Shown in pieces: positions 58,696 to 64,000 of a stretch of DNA of 64,000 bases (position 1 is the stretch's first letter; every line of letters begins with the position of its first letter). This DNA comes from Pantoea eucalypti. Its GTDB lineage: Bacteria; Pseudomonadota; Gammaproteobacteria; Enterobacterales; Enterobacteriaceae. The position numbers were made by a program, and so were the translations under genes. The notes under the pieces are model-generated. The model worked only from the letters and a program-made list of their open reading frames with translations, was not told the origin of the DNA and did no database searches. The DNA lies in NCBI RefSeq assembly GCF_009646115.1, contig NZ_CP045720.1, positions 2,914,001 to 2,978,000 of the forward strand, written 5' to 3'.

Positions 58696-60336
58696 TCAGG
58701 CGTTTTTCAGCACTTCGCTGACAATCTCTACGGCTTCTTTCTCAATCTGCTCGCGATGTTCTGCGCCCAGGAAGCTTTCACAGTAGATTTTGTAGGCATC
58801 TTCGGTGCCTGAAGGACGGGCAGCAAACCAGCCATTCTCCGTCATCACTTTCAGACCGCCGATTGAGGCACCGTTACCTGGAGCCGCCGTCAGACGCGCG
58901 GTGATAGGATCACCCGCCAGCGTATCCGCGCTCACCATCTCTGGTGACAGCTTCGACAGTGCAGCTTTCTGCGCTGAAGTGGCGGATGCCTGCAGACGGT
59001 TGTAGCTTGGTGCGCCAAAACGCGCAGCCAGTTCATCATAATGCTGCTGCGGATTTTTACCGGTTACCGCTGTAATTTCAGCCGCCAGCAGACACATGAT
59101 GATGCCATCTTTGTCCGTTGACCACGGCGTGCCGTCGAAACGCAGGAATGAAGCGCCCGCGCTCTCTTCACCGCCGAAACCGAAGCTGCCGTCATACAGA
59201 CCATCAACAAACCATTTGAAACCAACCGGCACTTCCACCAGCTTGCGACCAATGTCGTTGACCACACGGTCAATCATGGCGCTGGACACCAGGGTTTTAC
59301 CCACGGCAACATCCTGGCCCCACTGTGGACGATGCTGGAACAGATAGTTGATCGCAACCGCCAGATAGTGGTTTGGATTCATCAGACCCGCCGGGGTCAC
59401 GATGCCGTGACGGTCATAATCGGGATCGTTGCCGAACGCCAGATCGAACTTGTCGCGGTAAGCCAGCAGGCCTGCCATTGCGCTTTCGGACGAACAGTCC
59501 ATGCGCACAACGCCATCTTTATCCAGATGCATAAAGCGGAAGGTCTGATCGACCGCATCGTTTACCAGCGTCAGATCCAGCTTGTAATGCTCAGCAATAC
59601 GCTGCCAGTAAGCAATACCTGAACCGCCCAGTGGATCAACACCCAGCTTCAGGCCAGCTTTCTGAATTGCCGGGAAATCGATAATCTCTGCCAGACCTTC
59701 AACGTAAGGCTGGATCAGATCTTTCTCGACCACGTGACCGCTCGCCATAGCCTGTTCAAGTGGCAGACGTTTCACCTCTTTCAGCCCATCTTTGATCAGC
59801 TGATTAGCGCGATCTTCCACCACTTTAGTGACGTTGGTATCCGCCGGTCCACCGTTAGGTGGATTGTACTTAATGCCGCCATCTTCCGGTGGGTTGTGCG
59901 AAGGTGTGATGACGATACCATCTGCCAGCGGGCCACCCGCTTTATTGTGCTCAAGAATGGCGTTGGAAATCGCAGGGGTTGGCGTATAGCCATTATCCTG
60001 CTGAACAATCACATCAACGCCGTTCGCCGCCAGGACTTCCAGAACAGACAGAATCGCCGGTTCTGACAGCGCATGAGTATCTTTACCGACGTAGCAAGGT
60101 CCGGTGATGCCGTTCTTTTTGCGCTCTTCGGCAATTGCCTGAGCGATGGCCAGAATGTGCATCTCGTTGAAGCTCTGGCGCCCTGCACTGCCGCGATGGC
60201 CAGAGGTGCCAAATTTCACCGCATGTTCCGGGTTCGCCACATCGGGCTGCAGGACATAATATTGTGACGTTAATTGTGCAACGTTAATCAAATCGCTCTG
60301 CTGGGCGGGTTGCCCGGCACGTGGGTGATTGGCCAT
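58696..60336 (-). CDS. pgm: alpha-D-glucose phosphoglucomutase Pgm
   Basis: Interconverts glucose-1-phosphate and glucose-6-phosphate for glycogen, LPS and capsule precursors and galactose breakdown. 546 residues. Phosphoserine S146 in [12 protein letters not shown], metal-binding DPDYDRHG (about 305), sugar-binding GEESAGASF (about 390) and phosphate-binding RPSGTED near 510. Encoded 27 bases after seqA. Confidence 0.97.
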   Translation of the reverse strand: MANHPRAGQPAQQSDLINVAQLTSQYYVLQPDVANPEHAVKFGTSGHRGSAGRQSFNEMHILAIAQAIAEERKKNGITGPCYVGKDTHALSEPAILSVLEVLAANGVDVIVQQDNGYTPTPAISNAILEHNKAGGPLADGIVITPSHNPPEDGGIKYNPPNGGPADTNVTKVVEDRANQLIKDGLKEVKRLPLEQAMASGHVVEKDLIQPYVEGLAEIIDFPAIQKAGLKLGVDPLGGSGIAYWQRIAEHYKLDLTLVNDAVDQTFRFMHLDKDGVVRMDCSSESAMAGLLAYRDKFDLAFGNDPDYDRHGIVTPAGLMNPNHYLAVAINYLFQHRPQWGQDVAVGKTLVSSAMIDRVVNDIGRKLVEVPVGFKWFVDGLYDGSFGFGGEESAGASFLRFDGTPWSTDKDGIIMCLLAAEITAVTGKNPQQHYDELAARFGAPSYNRLQASATSAQKAALSKLSPEMVSADTLAGDPITARLTAAPGNGASIGGLKVMTENGWFAARPSGTEDAYKIYCESFLGAEHREQIEKEAVEIVSEVLKNA

Positions 60337-60363
60337 TGGCGCTGCTCCCTGACGCTTAAGTTT

Positions 60364-60909
60364 TTAAATGGTGCCGCAAACTTTCTCGGTCAGTTCCGCA
60401 GGGAACTGCATCGAGAGCATGATGTGTTCAACCATGCTGCATTTACGACCAGTATTGGTGTTGGTGATCACCCAGTACGGCGTGCCGGGCACATGCTTCG
60501 GCTTAGTATGGGTGCCATTCTGCAACAGCGTATGCTCATCGCCTGCAAAATAGACGCGGGTACGCCCCTGCAGCGATGCAGTAGCCTCAGCAAAGGCTGC
60601 GGTATCAAGACGATAGAGCGTTGACAAAATAAGCATAAAGCGATTCACCGCCCGCTTCTGCTCCGCATATTCATCGGAAAGCAGCAGCTCACGCACCGCG
60701 CGAACACGATCCTGCGGGCGGGAACCCACAGAGGCCTGGGACTCTTTCGCTGCCTCTTTTGACGCTGGCTGAGCAGGCGAAGCAGGTGCAGTCTGACCGG
60801 CCGTGAATTTCAGCATACGACGCAGAATGTCGGATGCGCTTTCACCAATGTGTTGCGTATGGCTGGCAATATAACGGTAGAGCTCTTCGTCAACTTCAAT
60901 CGTTTTCAT
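60364..60909 (-). CDS. seqA: replication initiation negative modulator SeqA
   Basis: Binds hemimethylated GATC sites to sequester oriC. 181 residues: N-terminal oligomerisation part MKTIEVDEELYRYIASHTQHIGESASDILRRML (1-35), linker rich in Ala/Ser, and C-terminal DNA-binding domain (about 70-181) with TRVYFAGDEHTLLQNGTHTKPKHVPGTPYWV. First gene of seqA-pgm. Confidence 0.97.
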   Translation of the reverse strand: MKTIEVDEELYRYIASHTQHIGESASDILRRMLKFTAGQTAPASPAQPASKEAAKESQASVGSRPQDRVRAVRELLLSDEYAEQKRAVNRFMLILSTLYRLDTAAFAEATASLQGRTRVYFAGDEHTLLQNGTHTKPKHVPGTPYWVITNTNTGRKCSMVEHIMLSMQFPAELTEKVCGTI

Positions 60910-61159
60910 CTTATTCCGTACGGTTCTTTCTCATGACAGAACCACCTGTTTCCTGAAAAGCACTGAGTATAGTCAGGCAATTCAAAAGGTGTGTGGGTTC
61001 TAACATCAGGATTATAAAGTTAAATTCAGGCGGGTTGTTAGCAATCAAACGGTTTACGGGCAAAAGTCAGAATATGTCCTAATGCCACCGGAACCGGCGC
61101 ACCTGAAAAGGTGAAACCATGATAACCTAAGCTCAGGTCTCAAACTTAAGAACTTTGCT

Positions 61160-61924
61160 ATGATTTTGAACGCCCGTCTGCAAACTGAACAATCCCCTCC
61201 TGATTCCCTGCCCATCCTCCTTATCCATGGTCTGTTTGGCAGCCTGGATAACCTTGGTGTGCTGGCGCGCGGGCTGAAAGATGCCGGTCCCCTGCTGCAG
61301 GTTGATGTCCGTAACCACGGTCTTTCGCCACGATCCGACGAGATGAACTACGCTGTAATGGCGCAGGATATGGTCGACACGCTGGATGCACAGGGCATCG
61401 AACGCGTCGCGGTTATCGGTCACTCGATGGGCGGTAAAATCGCGATGACCATGAGCGCGCTGGTGCCGGATCGCATTGAGCGACTGGTGATGATCGATAT
61501 CGCACCGGTGGACTACCAGACCCGCCGCCACGATGAGATTTTTGCCGGTATTCGTGCCGTCACTGATGCGGGCGTTTCATCCCGCAGCGAGGCAGCCCGC
61601 ATTATGCGCACGCTGATTGATGAAGAAGGGGTTATCCAGTTTCTGCTGAAGTCATTTCAGGAGGGTGAGTGGCGCTTCAATGTGCCGGTACTGTGGGATA
61701 ACTACACCACGATTTCTGGCTGGCAGCCGGTTCCTGCCTGGGATCATCCCGCGTTGTTTATTCGTGGCGGCGACTCAAGCTATCTGGATAACCGCTACCG
61801 CGACGTGTTACTTCAACAGTTTCCGGCGGCTCAGGCACATGTCATTGGCGGCGCCGGGCACTGGGTTCATGCAGAGAAACCTGATGCCGTTTTGCGCAGC
61901 ATTCGTCGTTTTTTTGCGCTTTAA
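61160..61924 (+). CDS. ybfF: alpha/beta-hydrolase esterase YbfF
   Basis: Cytoplasmic acyl-CoA/ester hydrolase, 254 residues. Oxyanion segment LLIHGLFGSLDN (about 20-31), nucleophile serine in VIGHSMGGKIAM (about 93), Asp in LFIRGGDSS and His in GAGHWVHAEKPD (about 235). Divergent from seqA across 250 bases. Confidence 0.94.
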   Translation: MILNARLQTEQSPPDSLPILLIHGLFGSLDNLGVLARGLKDAGPLLQVDVRNHGLSPRSDEMNYAVMAQDMVDTLDAQGIERVAVIGHSMGGKIAMTMSALVPDRIERLVMIDIAPVDYQTRRHDEIFAGIRAVTDAGVSSRSEAARIMRTLIDEEGVIQFLLKSFQEGEWRFNVPVLWDNYTTISGWQPVPAWDHPALFIRGGDSSYLDNRYRDVLLQQFPAAQAHVIGGAGHWVHAEKPDAVLRSIRRFFAL

Positions 61925-62092
61925 AAGCAAATAGATGGCGGTAAAAGTTTAGGATTGGCGTCGGGAGTACGCGTGAAGTATGATGGCGCGCTAAAATTTT
62001 GCCGCTGGTCAGTTTTGCTGCGGCAATGGCCAATAATTTATAATCTGCGCGGTGAGTGTCTGGCGCCCGCCCCCATTCAGTTTTACTAAGCC

Positions 62093-62368
62093 ATGGCAAA
62101 AGAACAGACTGACCGCACGACGCTCGATCTCTTTGCTGATGAGCGCCGCCCCGGTCGACCCAAAACCAGTCCGCTTTCGCGTGATGAACAGCTGCGCATC
62201 AACAAGCGCAACCAGCTTAAACGTGACAAAGGACGCGGACTTCGTCGTGTCGAACTGAAAATGAACAGTGAAGCCGTCGATGCACTTAATACGCTGGCAG
62301 AACAGCGTAATCTCAGCCGCAGCGAACTGATTGAACAGATGCTGCTGGCGCAGCTCAAACTGGATTGA
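62093..62368 (+). CDS. ybfE: YbfE, LexA-regulated family protein with ribbon-helix-helix-like C-terminus
   Basis: 91 residues, highly basic N-terminal half (DERRPGRPKTSPLSRDEQLRINKRNQLKRDKGRG) and a C-terminal segment LKMNSEAVDALNTLAEQRNLSRSELIEQML that looks like a ribbon-helix-helix DNA-binding fold. Matches E. coli YbfE, described as LexA-regulated. No clear CTGT-N8-ACAG LexA box was found upstream here. Function unknown. Confidence 0.88.
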   Translation: MAKEQTDRTTLDLFADERRPGRPKTSPLSRDEQLRINKRNQLKRDKGRGLRRVELKMNSEAVDALNTLAEQRNLSRSELIEQMLLAQLKLD

Positions 62369-62500
62369 TGCGGGCAAATCGCACGCAGGAGCAAATGTCG
62401 GGGCTTTAACCGTTCACCGGTTTTCTCTCGTCTGCTATTATTCGCTGAAATGTGCTGCGGCACACATCTCATCATCAGGATTTAAGAGGTTATTTTACTC

Positions 62501-63031
62501 ATGGCACTCGTAGGCATCTTCTTTGGCAGCGATACCGGTAATACCGAAAACATTGCAAAAATGATCCAGAAACAGCTGGGTTCAGACGTTGCAGAAGTGC
62601 ATGACATCGCGAAAAGCACAAAAGAAGATCTGGAAGCATTTGATATCCTGCTGCTGGGTATTCCAACCTGGTACTACGGTGAAGCACAGTGTGACTGGGA
62701 TGACTTCTTCCCGACGCTGGAAGAGATCGACTTTAATGGCAAGCTGGTGGCGTTGTTTGGCTGCGGCGATCAGGAAGATTACGCAGAGTACTTCTGTGAT
62801 GCGATGGGCACTATCCGCGACATTATTGAGCCACACGGTGCCGTGATTGTCGGACACTGGCCAACTGAGGGCTACCATTTCGAAGCCTCAAAAGGTCTGG
62901 CGGATGATACCCACTTCCTGGGTCTGGCTATCGACGAAGATCGTCAGCCTGAACTGACTAACCAGCGAGTTGATCAGTGGGTTAAGCAGATTTTTGATGA
63001 ACTGCAACTGAAAGAGATCATCGAAGCGTGA
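62501..63031 (+). CDS. fldA: flavodoxin 1 FldA
   Basis: FMN electron carrier that reduces enzymes such as biotin synthase, IspG/IspH and cobalamin-dependent methionine synthase. 176 residues. Phosphate loop GSDTGNTENIA (9-19), FMN-flanking loops IPTWYYGEAQCDWDDF (about 55-70) and GCGDQEDYAEYFCDA (about 87-101). AAGAGG precedes the ATG. Lies upstream of fur as in E. coli. Confidence 0.97.
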   Translation: MALVGIFFGSDTGNTENIAKMIQKQLGSDVAEVHDIAKSTKEDLEAFDILLLGIPTWYYGEAQCDWDDFFPTLEEIDFNGKLVALFGCGDQEDYAEYFCDAMGTIRDIIEPHGAVIVGHWPTEGYHFEASKGLADDTHFLGLAIDEDRQPELTNQRVDQWVKQIFDELQLKEIIEA

Positions 63032-63041
63032 TGGTGTCTGA

Positions 63042-63069
63042 CTCAATGTGAGCGCCAGCTCACATTGAG
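63042..63069 (+). other. perfect 12-bp inverted repeat after fldA
   Basis: CTCAATGTGAGC-gcca-GCTCACATTGAG, ten bases after the fldA stop and about 40 bp upstream of a candidate fur promoter. No T-run follows, so it is not a typical terminator. It may stabilise the fldA mRNA or be a LacI-family-like operator. Confidence 0.6.
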
Positions 63070-63106
63070 GTAATGGAAATTCCTATAGAAATAATAGCCA
63101 CATTTT

Positions 63107-63135
63107 TTTAACTTTCTCCGTTTAATCTGTAGAAT
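63107..63135 (+). promoter_or_regulatory. candidate upstream promoter of fur
   Basis: TTTAAC and TAGAAT are spaced 17 bases apart. A second candidate is the TATAAT at 63291-63296, with TTTTCA 17 bases upstream. Both lie in the 350-base fldA-fur gap, which otherwise contains only a small leader reading frame. Confidence 0.4.
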
Positions 63136-63305
63136 ACCCGCATCGATCTTCCGCTTATTTTCTCACGCGGCAAGACTAAGCGATGTACAAACAGACATCT
63201 GCCAGAATTCTCCCCGGCCCGGTGACGCCTCCCCAGCAGCCCATGATGATTCAGGCACGCCCTCTGGTTTTCATTTCATCGCTTCAGTTCTATAATGAGA
63301 CGCAA

Positions 63306-63383
63306 ATGAGAATGAGTGTAGATCGACATTCAAGGCGACAAGCCACAAAAGTGAATATTAGTAACAGGACAAAATCCGCATGA
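63306..63383 (+). CDS. candidate Uof-like leader peptide upstream of fur
   Basis: 25-codon frame reading MRMSVDRHSRRQ and ending NRTKSA, whose stop overlaps the fur start (ATGA). In E. coli, the 28-codon uof also overlaps the fur start and couples fur translation to RyhB control. The bases around the fur start (GTAACAGGACA...CCGCATGACTGA) are alike, but the uof frame of E. coli is interrupted here at 63352-63354, and this peptide uses another frame. An earlier in-frame ATG exists at 63183. Confidence 0.4.
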   Translation: MRMSVDRHSRRQATKVNISNRTKSA

Positions 63384-63823
63384 CTGACAACAACACCGCA
63401 TTAAAGAAGGCTGGCCTGAAAGTGACACTGCCCAGACTGAAAATTCTGGAAGTGCTTCAGGAACCTGAGTGCCATCACGTCAGTGCGGAAGATTTGTATA
63501 AACGCCTGATTGATATCGGCGAAGAGATTGGACTGGCTACCGTTTACCGTGTGCTTAACCAGTTCGATGACGCGGGTATTGTGACGCGCCACAATTTCGA
63601 AGGCGGCAAATCGGTCTTCGAACTGACGCAGCAGCATCATCACGATCACCTGATCTGCCTGGATTGCGGCAAGGTTATTGAGTTCAGCGACGAGTCTATC
63701 GAAACGCGTCAGCGTGAAATCGCAACCCGCCACGGCATCAAGCTCACTAACCACAGCCTCTATCTTTACGGACACTGCACACTGGGCGATTGCCGGGAAA
63801 ATGAAACCCTGCACGACCAGTAA
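63380..63823 (+). CDS. fur: ferric uptake regulator Fur
   Basis: Fe2+-dependent repressor of iron uptake. 147 residues: winged helix 1-82 (AGLKVTLPRLKILEVL, GLATVYRVLNQFDDAGIV), then dimer and metal domain with HHHDHLICLDCGKVIEF (about 87-103) and a second cysteine pair in GHCTLGDC (about 131-138). The C-terminus is short and less His-rich than in E. coli. Start overlaps the leader frame; a strong terminator follows. Confidence 0.97.
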   Translation: MTDNNTALKKAGLKVTLPRLKILEVLQEPECHHVSAEDLYKRLIDIGEEIGLATVYRVLNQFDDAGIVTRHNFEGGKSVFELTQQHHHDHLICLDCGKVIEFSDESIETRQREIATRHGIKLTNHSLYLYGHCTLGDCRENETLHDQ

Positions 63824-63836
63824 CGCGAGCTGAAAT

Positions 63837-63868
63837 AAAAAAACCGGTGAATTCACCGGTTTTTTTTC
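63837..63868. terminator. bidirectional terminator after fur
   Basis: Perfect palindrome AACCGGTGAATTCACCGGTT flanked by an A-run on the left and eight T on the right, 18 bases after the fur stop. It can stop fur transcripts and those of the convergent gene that ends at 63888. Confidence 0.92.
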
Positions 63869-63887
63869 GTCTGATGTCTGCTGTCAG

Positions 63888-64000
63888 TCAGGCGACCAGC
63901 GTCTCCTGCAGATAACGCCAGCGCGGAATAGAGCTACTGCAATCGAGAATGGCCAGCGAGATGCGGCTATTGTTATTGCCATTCATCATCTGCATTTCGC
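63888..64000 (-). CDS. C-terminal end of an unidentified CDS (cut by the window edge)
   Basis: The complementary strand is open for 36 codons from the window edge to a TGA at 63888, reading NGNNNSRISLAILDCSSS and ending RYLQETLVA. The composition is protein-like, the stop lies just beyond the shared terminator, and the region converges on fur. I do not recognise the family; it does not resemble ChiQ (YbfN), which follows fur in E. coli. Confidence 0.45.
   Translation of the reverse strand, partial: EMQMMNGNNNSRISLAILDCSSSIPRWRYLQETLVA

Noticed and set aside
61925..62092. LexA box upstream of ybfE
   Set aside because: No CTGT-N8-ACAG sequence with acceptable match is present, although the E. 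coli gene is described as LexA-regulated.

Overview
The window is chromosomal DNA from a member of the Enterobacterales. Gene order and protein similarity to the E. coli bio-mod-gal-nad-tol-cyd-suc-sdh-glt-phr-pgm-fldA-fur stretch are very close, but the differences point to Erwiniaceae, most likely Pantoea or a relative. These differences are: no galE in the gal operon, no mngRAB between suc and cyd, no kdpFABCD beside kdpE, and a DUF969/DUF979/pcp cluster joined to pxpBCA. The species cannot be named from sequence alone. No prophage, insertion sequence, CRISPR array or plasmid feature was seen.

Layout: 1-2329 holds divergent bioB (partial) and bioA around a BirA operator. 2405-5177 holds ybhB, pgl and ybhA. 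5178-10457 is the molybdate block: modABC, acrZ, modE and modF. 10512-14818 holds two GalR-type operators, galTKM without galE, and gpmA. 14894-16602 holds aroG and ybgS. 16701-21320 is an extra two-component system (NarL-type regulator plus an EvgS/BvgS-like hybrid kinase) whose kinase gene overlaps zitB. 21314-23121 is pnuC and nadA with a NadR-like box. 23248-25424 is a divergent DNA alkylation repair pair: ogt and an AdaA-AlkA fusion. 25772-26679 has three identical tRNA-Lys genes followed by tandem 178-bp units, each holding a copy of the tRNA 3' end and a terminator. This is the architecture of the E. coli tyrT/rtT locus, but behind a lysine tRNA.

26844-32529 is the tol-pal operon (ybgC-tolQRAB-pal-cpoB). 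32708-35843 is cydABX-ybgE. 36417-46001 is the TCA block sdhCDAB-sucABCD, divergent from gltA (46635-47918). 48266-53823 is pxpBCA-DUF969-DUF979-pcp-nei, readable as a 5-oxoproline salvage operon: peptidase, candidate transporter and ATP-dependent 5-oxoprolinase. 53984-57139 is ybgA-phrB-ybgI. 57294-58425 has ybfA and an orphan kdpE. 58696-60909 is seqA-pgm. 61160-63823 runs through ybfF, ybfE, fldA and fur, and the window ends in an unrecognised partial reading frame.

The most distinctive non-genic feature is a family of four related imperfect palindromic elements (about 105-190 bp, terminal inverted repeats beginning CAGGGAAC). All four lie between convergent genes: ybhB/pgl, ada-alkA/tRNA-Lys, gltA/nei and kdpE/pgm. 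The two long copies carry a hairpin that looks like a bidirectional terminator. Together with the rtT-like tRNA tail repeats, these are the best candidates for under-described biology in an otherwise orthodox core-genome segment.
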